Assembly: GCF_000473165.1 (NCBI RefSeq) | Contig: NZ_KI421504.1 | Span: forward strand, 1,935,437-1,999,436 | Source: Leisingera aquimarina DSM 24565 | GTDB lineage: Bacteria; Pseudomonadota; Alphaproteobacteria; Rhodobacterales; Rhodobacteraceae | Direction: 5' to 3' | Length of the DNA stretch: 64,000 nucleotides | Part shown: piece by piece, positions 17,013 to 24,951 of the stretch | How the letters are laid out: each line of letters begins with the position of its first letter | Position numbering within the stretch: position 1 is the first letter of the stretch | Translations under genes and position numbers: made by a program | The notes under the pieces: model-generated | Told to the model about the DNA's origin: nothing | What the model saw: the letters and a program-made list of their open reading frames with translations, nothing else | Database searches by the model: none

Positions 17013-17561
17013 ATGATACAGACCAATGCCTATCAAGAAAATGCTGGACCTGAGACCCGGCGAGACATCCTCTACTATGCTACGGGAGGTGCCGCAGCCG
17101 TGGCCGCTGGAGCCGCCATTTGGCCACTGATCGACAGCATGAACCCGAGCGCAGATGTTTCGGCACTTTCGGTTGTGCAGGTCGACCTTGAGGGTGTCGA
17201 GCCAGGCAGCCGGATCACGTTGAAATGGAAAGGCAAACCCGTCTTCATCGACCACCGGACCGAAGTCCGGATTGCTCAGGCGCGCGCGGATGACGCAGAG
17301 ACGCTGATAGATCCGGAATTGGACGCCAAGCGGGTACAGAAGCCCGAGTGGCTGATAGTGGTCGGCGTGTGTACTCACTTGGGCTGTATCCCGTTAGGCC
17401 AGGGAAGTGGCGATCCGACTGGCGGATACGGGGGATGGTTTTGCCCCTGTCACGGCTCGCACTATGATACTTCCGGCCGTATCCGTAAGGGCCCGGCTCC
17501 GCGCAACCTGGATGTGCCGCCTTACGAATTTGTTACCGACACGCTGGTGAAGATCGGCTGA
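17013..17561 (+). CDS. Rieske iron-sulfur protein (orphan petA-like subunit)
   Basis: The 182-residue protein has the organisation of the bc1 Rieske subunit. It has a twin-arginine-like [14 protein letters not shown] region with one membrane helix (about 20-40), then a soluble domain with the cluster motifs CTHLGC (Cys120, His122) and CPCHGSH (Cys144, His147), with Cys125 and Cys146 placed for the structural disulfide. The ATG at 17013 follows GGGAGATTGACC; an upstream in-frame extension overlaps the cytochrome and is rejected. Cytochrome b and c1 genes are absent here, so it is an orphan copy within a metal island. It could substitute in the bc1 complex or serve the local cytochromes. Confidence 0.92.
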   Translation: MIQTNAYQENAGPETRRDILYYATGGAAAVAAGAAIWPLIDSMNPSADVSALSVVQVDLEGVEPGSRITLKWKGKPVFIDHRTEVRIAQARADDAETLIDPELDAKRVQKPEWLIVVGVCTHLGCIPLGQGSGDPTGGYGGWFCPCHGSHYDTSGRIRKGPAPRNLDVPPYEFVTDTLVKIG

Positions 17562-17804
17562 TGCCGAGGAAGCCACGGCCGGTGTGCAGGCGGCTTTGAT
17601 GGGGGCAGTCTTGTGGACGTATCCTCAAGGCAGTGCGGCAATGCACGCCACGTAATTCTGGTGGGGTGCTTTTGCCGGTTGCACGAATGGTAACGGAACC
17701 GCCGAAGGTCTGATGGCGATCCGGAAGCCACTGGCGAACCCATGGCTTGTCCGGCAGCTTGTCCGGCAGAGAGAACGCGGAAGAAATGTATCCCTAGCCA
17801 AAAA

Positions 17805-17833
17805 CAAGGGTGCCGCAGTTAGCGGCACCCTTG
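17805..17833 (-). terminator. Rho-independent terminator of the CopZ-like gene
   Basis: The stem CAAGGGTGCCGC pairs perfectly with GCGGCACCCTTG across a five-base loop. Read on the minus strand the stem is followed by TTTTT, immediately downstream of the chaperone gene stop at 17841. This is a textbook intrinsic terminator. Confidence 0.88.
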
Positions 17834-17840
17834 AACAGTG

Positions 17841-18038
17841 TCAGCAAACTTCGGAAGCGTAGCCTTCCTCCTTGAGCGCTGCCTGGATGCTCTCACGAGC
17901 AGCTTTGCTTTCGATCCGGACTTTCCGCGCACCCATATCAAACTCCAGTGTCGCGCTGCTGTCCAGGTTGGTGACTGCTTTCTCAATTGCCGCTTTGCAA
18001 TGGCCGCAGCTCATGTCGTTGATCTTGAATGTGATCAT
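17841..18038 (-). CDS. copZ: CopZ-like copper chaperone (HMA domain)
   Basis: A 65-residue single heavy-metal-associated domain with the Cu(I)-binding motif MSCGHC (Cys11, Cys14) and the ferredoxin-like beta-alpha-beta-beta-alpha-beta pattern. CopZ proteins carry cytoplasmic Cu(I) to CopA-type ATPases. It is transcribed divergently from the HMA-type ATPase at 18216. Its own promoter region contains TTGACCTTCCCGTGCGGTAAT (minus strand, about 18075-18096), which begins like a CueR-controlled promoter but has an imperfect second dyad arm. A strong terminator follows. The pairing with CopA is what the family predicts. Confidence 0.93.
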   Translation of the reverse strand: MITFKINDMSCGHCKAAIEKAVTNLDSSATLEFDMGARKVRIESKAARESIQAALKEEGYASEVC

Positions 18039-18156
18039 GCTTGGTTCTCCTTGGTTCCATGCCAGCCGCTACCGGATTACCGCACGGGAAGGTCAAGCGG
18101 GCAATGCACTGTCAATCACCGGATGAAATTTTTGCAAGCAGGCAGGGGAATTATCA

Positions 18157-18187
18157 TTGACCTTCCAGTCACTGGAAGCCCCATATA
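18157..18187 (+). promoter_or_regulatory. CueR-type promoter/operator in front of copA
   Basis: A -35 box TTGACC (18157-18162) and a -10-like CATATA (18182-18187) are separated by 19 bases, the long spacing typical of MerR-family-activated promoters. The spacer holds the near-perfect dyad CTTCCAGT-C-ACTGGAAG. It lies 29 bases upstream of the copper ATPase start. In the family a copper-bound CueR distorts this spacer to start transcription. Confidence 0.82.
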
Positions 18188-18215
18188 GCTGCAAACAACC
18201 AACTTTGGTGATGAA

Positions 18216-20726
18216 ATGACACAGAACGAAACAGTCCGGTTCCAAGTTGAAGGCATGAGCTGCGCATCCTGCGTGGGACGCGTGGAACGCGCGCTGCAGG
18301 CCTTGCCCGAAGTCACCGGTGCCACGGTCAATCTCGCGAACGAGACTGCGCAGGTCAGCCACGACGGGTCGCTCTCTGCCGCTGGCCTGGCTGCAGTGCT
18401 GAAGGAGGCCGGGTATCCCGCTGTGACCGATGAAGCCACACTGGAAGTCCAAAACATGACCTGCGCCTCTTGCGTCGGCCGTGTGGAACGGGCGCTCAAG
18501 GCGGGAGCGGGGGTTTTGGACGCCGCCGTCAACCTGGCTACAGAAACCGCGACGGTGCGGTTTGCAGCGGGCGCCACAACACCTGCCGAACTTGCAGCGC
18601 TGGCTACGGCAGCTGGGTATCCCGCGCAGCCGAAATCCAGTGTGCAGAACAACGCAGAAGAGCGCAAAGTGGAGGAAGCCCGGCAGCTGGCTCGGCGGAC
18701 GCTCTTTGCAGCCGTTCTTGCCCTGCCGGTGTTCCTGATCGAGATGGGCAGCCATGTGATTCCAGGCATGCATGAATTCGTAGCGGGCGCGGTCGGGATG
18801 CAGACCAGCTATTTCCTGCAATTCCTGCTGACCACGTTCGTCCTGTTCGGGCCGGGCCTGCAATTCTACACCAAGGGCTTTCCGGCTCTCCTCAAAGGCG
18901 CGCCTGACATGAATTCGCTGGTGGCACTGGGCACATCGGCGGCCTACGGGTTCTCGCTGGTGTCGACCTTCGCGCCCTCTTTGCTGCCTGCGGGGACGGC
19001 CAATGTCTATTACGAGGCCGCCGCGGTGATCGTCGTTCTGATTCTGCTGGGCCGGCTGCTGGAAGCCCGGGCCAAGGGCCGCACGGGCGAGGCGATCCGC
19101 AAACTTGTCGGGCTGCAGGCGAAAACCGCGCGGGTTGAGCGTGGCGGCGAAATTGCGGAGCGCGCGGTCGAGGACATCGTGGTGGGTGATATCATCCACG
19201 TGCGGCCGGGCGAAAAAATCGCGGTCGATGGGGTGGTTCTGAGCGGCTCCTCTTATGTCGATGAAAGCATGATCACAGGTGAGCCCGTCCCAGTGCAGAA
19301 ATCCGCAGGCTCCGAGGTCGTGGGTGCCACTGTGAACGGCACCGGCGCCTTGACCTTCCAGGCGGCGAAAGTGGGCAGCGACACCATGCTGGCGCAGATC
19401 ATCCGGATGGTCGAGCAGGCGCAAGGCGCAAAGCTCCCGATCCAGGGGCTGGTGGACCGGATTACCGCCTGGTTCGTGCCCGCCGTGATGGCGGTTGCAG
19501 TGCTGACGGTTGCTGTCTGGTTTCTGTTCGGCCCGGATCCCGCGCTCAGCCTCGCTCTGGTCGCAGGGGTAGCTGTACTGATCATTGCCTGCCCCTGTGC
19601 CATGGGTCTTGCAACACCGACCTCGATCATGGTCGGGACCGGCCGTGCCGCCGAAATGGGGGTTCTGTTCCGCAAGGGGGACGCGCTGCAGCTGCTGCAG
19701 GAAAGCACTGTGGTTGCGCTCGACAAGACCGGCACACTTACCGCTGGCCGGCCGGAGCTGACCGACCTGATCCTGGCCGGCGGCCAGGTCGAAGATGAGG
19801 TGCTGCGGCTGGTCGCCGCCGTAGAAAAAAGTTCGGAGCATCCAATTGCCAAGGCTATCGTTGCGGCAGCGGAAGCGCGAGGGATCAAGCTGCCGGACGC
19901 CGACAGCTTTGACTCGATCACCGGCTTTGGCGTCCAGGCATCGGTCGGAGGCCGTCAGGTGCTGATCGGCGCGGACCGGTTTATGGAACGCGAAGGCGTG
20001 GATCTTGATGCGCTGGCCGGACAAAGCGATGCGCTGGCCAGCAAGGGCAAGACACCGCTTTACGCTGCTATTGACGGACGGATTGCCGCCGTGATTGCCG
20101 TGGCCGACCCGGTCAAGCCGACAACGCCTGGTGCCATTGACGCGCTGCACAGGCTGGGCCTCAAGGTTGCCATGATCACCGGCGATAACGCCGTGACGGC
20201 TCAAGCAATCGCAAGCGATCTGGGGATTGACCATGTGGTTGCCGAAGTGCTGCCCGAAGGGAAGGTTGCGGCGCTTGACAACCTGCGTGCGGATGGCGGC
20301 AAGCTGGCCTTTGTCGGGGACGGTATCAATGATGCACCGGCCCTTGCCGCTGCGGATGTAGGTATCGCTATCGGCACAGGAACCGATGTGGCCATTGAGA
20401 CTGCGGATGTGGTGCTGATGTCTGGTGACCTCAACGGAGTTGTCAACGCCTTTGCAGTAAGCCAGCGCACCATGCGCAACATCCGGGAAAACCTGTTCTG
20501 GGCGTTCGGCTACAATACTCTGCTGATCCCTGTCGCAGCGGGGGTGCTATACCCATTCGGTGGGCCGTTGTTGTCACCGGTGCTAGCAGCAGGCGCTATG
20601 GCACTGTCCAGCGTATTTGTTCTGACCAATGCGTTGCGCCTGCGCTGGATCAAACCAGCGGCAGGAACGCACGAGGCTGCCATCAGAAGACCGAAGGCCG
20701 CATTGCAGTCCGCGCCAGCTGAATGA
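18216..20726 (+). CDS. copA: Copper-exporting P1B-1 ATPase with two HMA domains
   Basis: This is an 836-residue CopA. It has two N-terminal metal-binding domains with GMSCASC (about residue 10) and NMTCASC (about residue 80), membrane helices, actuator motif [10 protein letters not shown], intramembrane CPC in [13 protein letters not shown], phosphorylation site DKTGTLTAG, nucleotide-domain motif SSEHPIAK and hinge [14 protein letters not shown]. It pumps Cu(I) from cytoplasm to periplasm, receiving copper from CopZ. The CueR-type operator at 18157 lies directly upstream. Downstream, 23 bases after the stop, begins the decayed cueR gene, so the original unit was copA-cueR, a common alphaproteobacterial arrangement. 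Confidence 0.97.
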   Translation: MTQNETVRFQVEGMSCASCVGRVERALQALPEVTGATVNLANETAQVSHDGSLSAAGLAAVLKEAGYPAVTDEATLEVQNMTCASCVGRVERALKAGAGVLDAAVNLATETATVRFAAGATTPAELAALATAAGYPAQPKSSVQNNAEERKVEEARQLARRTLFAAVLALPVFLIEMGSHVIPGMHEFVAGAVGMQTSYFLQFLLTTFVLFGPGLQFYTKGFPALLKGAPDMNSLVALGTSAAYGFSLVSTFAPSLLPAGTANVYYEAAAVIVVLILLGRLLEARAKGRTGEAIRKLVGLQAKTARVERGGEIAERAVEDIVVGDIIHVRPGEKIAVDGVVLSGSSYVDESMITGEPVPVQKSAGSEVVGATVNGTGALTFQAAKVGSDTMLAQIIRMVEQAQGAKLPIQGLVDRITAWFVPAVMAVAVLTVAVWFLFGPDPALSLALVAGVAVLIIACPCAMGLATPTSIMVGTGRAAEMGVLFRKGDALQLLQESTVVALDKTGTLTAGRPELTDLILAGGQVEDEVLRLVAAVEKSSEHPIAKAIVAAAEARGIKLPDADSFDSITGFGVQASVGGRQVLIGADRFMEREGVDLDALAGQSDALASKGKTPLYAAIDGRIAAVIAVADPVKPTTPGAIDALHRLGLKVAMITGDNAVTAQAIASDLGIDHVVAEVLPEGKVAALDNLRADGGKLAFVGDGINDAPALAAADVGIAIGTGTDVAIETADVVLMSGDLNGVVNAFAVSQRTMRNIRENLFWAFGYNTLLIPVAAGVLYPFGGPLLSPVLAAGAMALSSVFVLTNALRLRWIKPAAGTHEAAIRRPKAALQSAPAE

Positions 20727-20749
20727 GGCTGACCGAAGGGAGAAATAGC

Positions 20750-21148
20750 ATGAATATCGGGGATGTTGCAGAACGGTCGGGCGTGCCGGCCAAAACCATC
20801 CGATGTTACGAGGATATCGGATTCATCAAACCCAAGCGCGGTCGCAACGGATGTCGCAAAATCGAAGAGAGCGAGCTGCACCGTCTGGCCTTTGCCGGTC
20901 GGGCCCGGTCACTTGGGTTCACGATTGAGGACTGCCGGACCTATTGGCGCTTTATGATGACAAGTCCCGCGCCAACGTCGAAGTAAAGTGCGTTGCGGAA
21001 CAAAATCTGCAAGAGAACGACGCAAGAATATCAGGTCTGAAAGCCATGCGTGACACGCTCAGGTACCTTGTTGAGGAATACTCTGGCGACCATCGGCGAT
21101 CGCCCGATCCCGGAAACGCTCAGCAACGGCCCCGCTCACAACTCATGA
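20750..21148 (+). pseudogene. cueR: CueR-like MerR-family regulator, decayed by two frameshifts
   Basis: The start MNIGDVAERSGVPAKTIR is the winged-helix DNA-binding end of CueR, with a good AGGGAGAAA ribosome site. Near base 20940 one base is missing in what should read DCRTLLALYDDKSR. The expected continuation is found in the next frame (EQNLQENDARISGLKAMRDT). A second shift near 21100 is needed to reach DRPIPETLSNGPAHNS and the TGA at 21146. The two Cu(I)-binding cysteines of the C-terminal loop also appear lost (SGDH and DRPI where C.GD and DCPI are expected), and the conserved TIRYYE and NGYR read TIRCYE and NGCR. The gene is therefore a pseudogene unless sequencing errors explain both shifts. 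Confidence 0.85.
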
Positions 21149-21328
21149 ACAAAATCAAAGGGCGCCCCGCGCTAAACCGCGGGCATGAGGGAAGGGGCCA
21201 CAGGGCCGCAATGGTATAAAAGCCTGTCATCCGCCAGGCTACCGCCTAACGGTCTTAGGCCTGTGTTCAGTGTAGAAATTACTTCGGTCCTGCCGTCGCA
21301 ATCAAGCTAGCCTCGGGTACATCCGGCA

Positions 21329-22303
21329 TTAGGTGTTCAGTCCCGGCATCTGGTGGATCGGATTGATGATGAATCGATCTGGCTCTGAAGTCCAGATTTT
21401 GCAGATGTATTCGTAGGGCGTGAGGCCGCTGAGATTTTTGAGTCTGCGGGCAAAGTTGTAGGCAGCCATGAAGTCGCCGAGATGTGTTCGCAACTGATCG
21501 TGGCTGTCGTAGTGGTACCGCTTCACTGTCGCCTCTTTGATCGTGCGGTTCATCCGCTCGACTTGGCCATTGGTCCACGGATGGTTCGGTTTGGTCAGGC
21601 GATGCTCGATCCCGTTGGCCTCACAGATCATGTCGAAGCGCATCTGCCGGGAGTATACTCTGTTCCGGTTTCGGGGCTGTTCGGCGAACTGGATACCGTT
21701 ATCGGTCAGGATCGTATGGATGCGATAAGGGACCGCCTTGAGCAAATGTTCGAGGAACTCCCAGGCGGTCTTGCGATCTGCCTTGTCGACGAGGCGGGTG
21801 ACTGCAAACTTGCTGGTCCGGTCAATGCCGACGAAAAGATACAGCTTGCCCTCCGCAGTCTGCACCTCGGCAATATCGATATGAAAAAAGCCGATGGGGT
21901 AGCGCTTGAACTTCTGCCGCTTAGGCTTGTCGCCCTCGACATCCGGCAAGCGCGAGATGCCATGTCGCTGAAGGCACCGATGCAGCGCTGACCGCGTCAG
22001 ATGCGGGATCGAGGGCTGGAGCGCATAGAGGCAATCATCCAACGGCAGTAGCGTATGCCGCCGAAATGCGACGATCATGGCCTCCTCGGCTTGACTGAGA
22101 ATGGTTGAGCGAGGCTCTTTCGGCCCTGTTTTGCGATCCTCAACGGTCTCGCGCTTTCGCCACTTGGCAACAGTCTTCGGGTTGATCCCGAGTTCCTTGC
22201 TCAGCGCCGCGATCGAAGCTTGCGATCGCTGTATTGCTGCTCTGACAGCGTGCGTGGTCGTGGCGCTCCCGTGACGAACTTGTCCCATAGTGCTTCCTTC
22301 CAT
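21329..22303 (-). CDS. IS481-family transposase
   Basis: This is an uninterrupted protein of 319-324 residues; MGQVRHGSATTTHAV at 22288 is the likelier start. The N-terminal helix-turn-helix (IAALSKELGINPKTVAKWRKR) is followed by an rve/DDE domain with the first Asp in FFHIDIAEV, the second in TILTDNGIQF and the Glu in NGQVERMNRTIKEATV. The stop falls in the right inverted repeat. All catalytic residues are present, so this is the only apparently functional transposase in the window. Its youth contrasts with the decayed neighbours. Confidence 0.92.
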   Translation of the reverse strand: MEGSTMGQVRHGSATTTHAVRAAIQRSQASIAALSKELGINPKTVAKWRKRETVEDRKTGPKEPRSTILSQAEEAMIVAFRRHTLLPLDDCLYALQPSIPHLTRSALHRCLQRHGISRLPDVEGDKPKRQKFKRYPIGFFHIDIAEVQTAEGKLYLFVGIDRTSKFAVTRLVDKADRKTAWEFLEHLLKAVPYRIHTILTDNGIQFAEQPRNRNRVYSRQMRFDMICEANGIEHRLTKPNHPWTNGQVERMNRTIKEATVKRYHYDSHDQLRTHLGDFMAAYNFARRLKNLSGLTPYEYICKIWTSEPDRFIINPIHQMPGLNT

Positions 22304-22344
22304 TCCAAAGAACAGATCGCACCATCAAACCATGGGATCAAACA
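21334..22344 (-). mobile_element. IS481-family insertion sequence
   Basis: The element has one transposase gene and imperfect terminal inverted repeats (TGTTCAGTCCCGG at 21334 and the complement of TGTTTGATCCCATGG ending near 22344). It lies between the decayed cueR and the promoter region of the 22761-28900 gene set. No exact target duplication was identified. The same end sequence appears alone near 40156-40182. Confidence 0.8.
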
Positions 22345-22423
22345 TCTAGGCCTCGAAATGCTTGTCGATTTTGCTGCGCAGCACACTCCGGCTGATTTTC
22401 TGTAGCCTAGCAATTATAACCGG

Positions 22424-22456
22424 CCTTGCTTCCAGTCGCTGGCAGACAAGGCTTAC
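22424..22456 (+). promoter_or_regulatory. Candidate metalloregulator dyad beside the IS481 copy
   Basis: The core CTTCCAGTCGCTGG is identical except for one base to the first part of the CueR operator core in front of copA (CTTCCAGTCACTGG). An outer CCTTG/CAAGG repeat surrounds it. The -35 and -10 boxes are not well spaced in either direction, so it may be a damaged promoter. Confidence 0.45.
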
Positions 22457-22624
22457 CACCCGGGAGCCAACTTGAAACAAGCCGGGTTTGGCCAAATTAC
22501 GAGCGACATTAGAGCCGATGTTTTTTGGAGCGCACTGTTTCCAGGAATTGGCGGGTATCTACGGGCCATTTCACGTGCCTTTCACTTAACTGTTGATTCT
22601 CAAATGCTTCCGGTTTTGGTCATC

Positions 22625-22641
22625 CCTCCCGTGCGGGAAGG
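22625..22641 (+). promoter_or_regulatory. Candidate operator dyad upstream of the outer-membrane/multicopper set
   Basis: The dyad CCTCCCG-TG-CGGGAAGG resembles the CCTTCCC half of the CopZ promoter. A TTGGTC box lies just upstream with a 19-base spacing to a weak -10. It is 120 bases before the gene at 22761 and could be its metal-responsive control site. Confidence 0.35.
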
Positions 22642-22760
22642 TTTGCTGGAAGCAATGCATGCTTCGGCGGAATGCTGCGCAAAATTCAGAATTTCCTCAG
22701 AACCAAGTAAATTTATGCAGTGGATGCATCATTTCCGTCTTGACGCGCGCCGTTCCCGCG

Positions 22761-23168
22761 ATGAGAAATATCCGCATGGCGTGTTTGGCACATATCTTCC
22801 GGCTGATCAGGGTGGCTGCTGTATTTGCAGTGATCCTTGCGCTGGGATTTTCATTGCCATCCGCTGCGCATTCCCTCGCTGACCATCACGGCAATGCTGC
22901 GGTTTCGCAGAATGGGCACGGCCATGCCGATGCTGCCATCTCAGACGCAGCGCATGGCGCTTCCCAGACCAGCGCACACGATTCCCCGGGCGACCCCGGG
23001 AGCGCCGCCGATGCAGGGAATTGCTGCGCAGGTGCCTGCATGGCGCTTGCCGTGCTGTCTTTGCAGCCGGGTGAGTTTGTCCTGAAGCGCCCTGTCCGTT
23101 GGAAGCTGGCGCATGCTCAGCTGCCCTCCCATCCCAGGCTTGCGCTGCTGCGTCCCCCGAGAACCTGA
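22761..23168 (+). CDS. Small exported His-rich protein (CopL-like), unknown
   Basis: Starting at ATG 22761, about 135 residues: MRNIRMACLAHIFRLIRV, then a hydrophobic export segment, then a His-rich mature part (ADHHGNAAVSQNGHGHADA) and a CCAGACMALAV segment, ending in LLRPPRT. Small exported proteins with a central Cys-x-x-x-Cys hydrophobic patch and an RPPR-like end are common heads of copper operons, and some are called CopL. A longer in-frame extension upstream lacks a ribosome site and is not used. It is probably the first gene of the set running to 28900. The role in copper handling is inferred from composition and position. Confidence 0.66.
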   Translation: MRNIRMACLAHIFRLIRVAAVFAVILALGFSLPSAAHSLADHHGNAAVSQNGHGHADAAISDAAHGASQTSAHDSPGDPGSAADAGNCCAGACMALAVLSLQPGEFVLKRPVRWKLAHAQLPSHPRLALLRPPRT

Positions 23169-23252
23169 GTTTCTGAAACCGTTGTAACGGTCCCAGGCAC
23201 CGTCCCGCACCCCTGTGCGGGATCCGAGCAGATTATTCTCAGGAAAAAACAG

Positions 23253-23477
23253 ATGAAACCACTTTTTCTGGCCGGGGCAGCAGCCCTGCTGCTGGGAGCA
23301 TGCGCCAGCACGCCTGCGGCGCTGCCCGAAATCGCAGCGCTGGAGCGTACCGCCGCGCAATCCGGCCCCTACCGAAAACTGAATTATCAACCTCCCTTTA
23401 GTGGCTTTGAAGCCCAAGAGCCCAGCGACCCCGGCTCTTGGCGCGGCGTCAACGATGAGCAGCAGGAGAACCACTGA
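23253..23477 (+). CDS. Small outer-membrane lipoprotein in the copper operon
   Basis: The 74-residue precursor MKPLFLAGAAALLLGAC has a type II signal with lipobox LLGAC, so Cys17 should be lipidated. The mature part is about 58 residues, polar, without cysteines or clear motifs. The TGA stop overlaps the start of the TolC-like gene (ATGA), implying coupled translation. A lipoprotein placed just before an outer-membrane factor could help its assembly. No named family is recognised. Confidence 0.75.
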   Translation: MKPLFLAGAAALLLGACASTPAALPEIAALERTAAQSGPYRKLNYQPPFSGFEAQEPSDPGSWRGVNDEQQENH

Positions 23478-24937
23478 TGACAGCTAGAATTTGGCGCGCC
23501 GTGCTGGCGTCGCCCGTGGTGCTTGCCGCCTGCTCGGCTGCGGTGCCGGAGAAATACACCGGCCCCAAGGCCGGGTTCCAGGAGGTTGTCAACCAGACCT
23601 CGGCAGCTATCGGCAAGCGAACGGCCTTTGCACAGACCCAGGCGGAAAACGAGGCCTTGTCCAAGGAAGTCCGCAGCCTTGTGCAGGGCAGGACAATCTC
23701 CGCTGATACCGCGGTGCAGGCGGCGCTTTTGAACAACAAGGGATTGCAGGCGTCTTATGCCGCAGTCGGGCTGTCGGCAGCGGAGGCCTGGCAGCAGATG
23801 ACGCCGGAGAACCCCGTGGTGTCGATCGGCTTGTTGGGGATCGGCGCTCCGGAACTGGGCCTGTACCGGGCGCTGGAATCCACCATCGCGGTCAATCTTC
23901 TGGATGTGAAAACCCGCAAGCAGCGCATCGCCGTGGCTGAGGCGCAGTTCCAGCAGGCCCAGCTGACTGCGGTGAATGACACCCTGGCGCTGGCCGGGCA
24001 GACCCGGCAGGCGTGGATCAATGCCGTGGCTGCCTTTGAACGGCTGAGCTATCTGCGCAAGGCAAGCGAAACAGCCGCCGCGGGGGCGGAACTGGCCAGC
24101 CAGTTGGGCAGGACCGGCGCGCTGAACAAGGCCGGCCAGGCGCGGGAATTTGCCTTCAACGCGGAGCTTGCGGGCCAGGTCGCCCGTGCCCGCCTGGAGG
24201 CAAAGCTCGCCAAGGAAGAGCTGACCCGGCTGATGGGCCTGTGGGGCAGCGATGCCAACTACTATGTGCCGGATGCGTTGCCATCCTTGCCGAAGTCTTT
24301 GCCGAAAGTGTCCTCAATCGAGAAGGCGGCGCTGAAGAACCGGGTGGATCTGCAGGTCGCCAAGCTTGGGCTTGAGGCGCAGGCCCGGGCCTTCGGCCTG
24401 ACGGACCGGACTCGGCTGGTGACGGATCTGGAACTGATTGCAGGCTTTGAAGCGGAGCGCGAGCGCGAGGACGGAGTGACGAACACTGAGACCCTTCCAC
24501 AATTGGAGCTGGAGTTTGCCATCCCGGTATTTGACACCGGCAAGGCGCGGATGCGCAAGGCGGAGCTGTCCTATATGCAAGCGGCCAATGCCTTGGCTGA
24601 ACGGGCGGTGAATGTCCGTTCCGAGGCCCGCAGCGCGGAACTGGCCTACCACTCCTCTTACGAAATCGCCCGTCACTACCGTGACGTGCTGGTGCCGCTA
24701 CGCAAGTCGATCGAGGAGGAAGGGCTGCTCAGCTACAACGGCATGATCACCAATACCTTCGAACTGCTGACCGACGTGCGCGAAAAGCTGGCGAGCTCGC
24801 TGGAGGCTGCCAATGCCAAACGCGACTTCTGGCTGGCGCAGGCGAATGTAGGCGCAGCGATCTACGGCGGCGGCGCTGGCTCGGCCCCGCAAGGCGGCGG
24901 CGGAGAGATTGCCGGTGGCGACGGCGCAGGCCATTGA
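23477..24937 (+). CDS. TolC-family outer-membrane efflux factor
   Basis: The 486-residue protein has an N-terminal lipobox-like stretch (VVLAACSAA), so it may be lipidated like OprM/CusC. Long amphipathic helices carry two repeats typical of the family (around residues 90-260 and 290-460), for example the AQFQQAQLTAVNDTLALAGQ helix. It ends in a Gly-rich tail (GGGAGSAPQGGGGEIAGG). TolC-type channels connect inner-membrane pumps to the exterior. Neither an RND pump (CusA) nor a membrane-fusion protein (CusB) is present in this window, which is odd. The gene is followed 14 bases later by a multicopper oxidase. Confidence 0.88.
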   Translation: MTARIWRAVLASPVVLAACSAAVPEKYTGPKAGFQEVVNQTSAAIGKRTAFAQTQAENEALSKEVRSLVQGRTISADTAVQAALLNNKGLQASYAAVGLSAAEAWQQMTPENPVVSIGLLGIGAPELGLYRALESTIAVNLLDVKTRKQRIAVAEAQFQQAQLTAVNDTLALAGQTRQAWINAVAAFERLSYLRKASETAAAGAELASQLGRTGALNKAGQAREFAFNAELAGQVARARLEAKLAKEELTRLMGLWGSDANYYVPDALPSLPKSLPKVSSIEKAALKNRVDLQVAKLGLEAQARAFGLTDRTRLVTDLELIAGFEAEREREDGVTNTETLPQLELEFAIPVFDTGKARMRKAELSYMQAANALAERAVNVRSEARSAELAYHSSYEIARHYRDVLVPLRKSIEEEGLLSYNGMITNTFELLTDVREKLASSLEAANAKRDFWLAQANVGAAIYGGGAGSAPQGGGGEIAGGDGAGH

Positions 24938-24951
24938 AAGGAACAAATGAC

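Noticed and set aside
17562-17804. Possible cytochrome b remnant after the Rieske gene
   Set aside because: Translations of this stretch show no haem-b histidines or membrane helices of cytochrome b; no gene is supported.
18093-20234. A 713-codon open frame on the minus strand
   Set aside because: It lies antisense to copA, has no ribosome site and reads as His/Gln/Arg-rich low-information sequence; it is a by-product of the high-GC codon pattern of copA.
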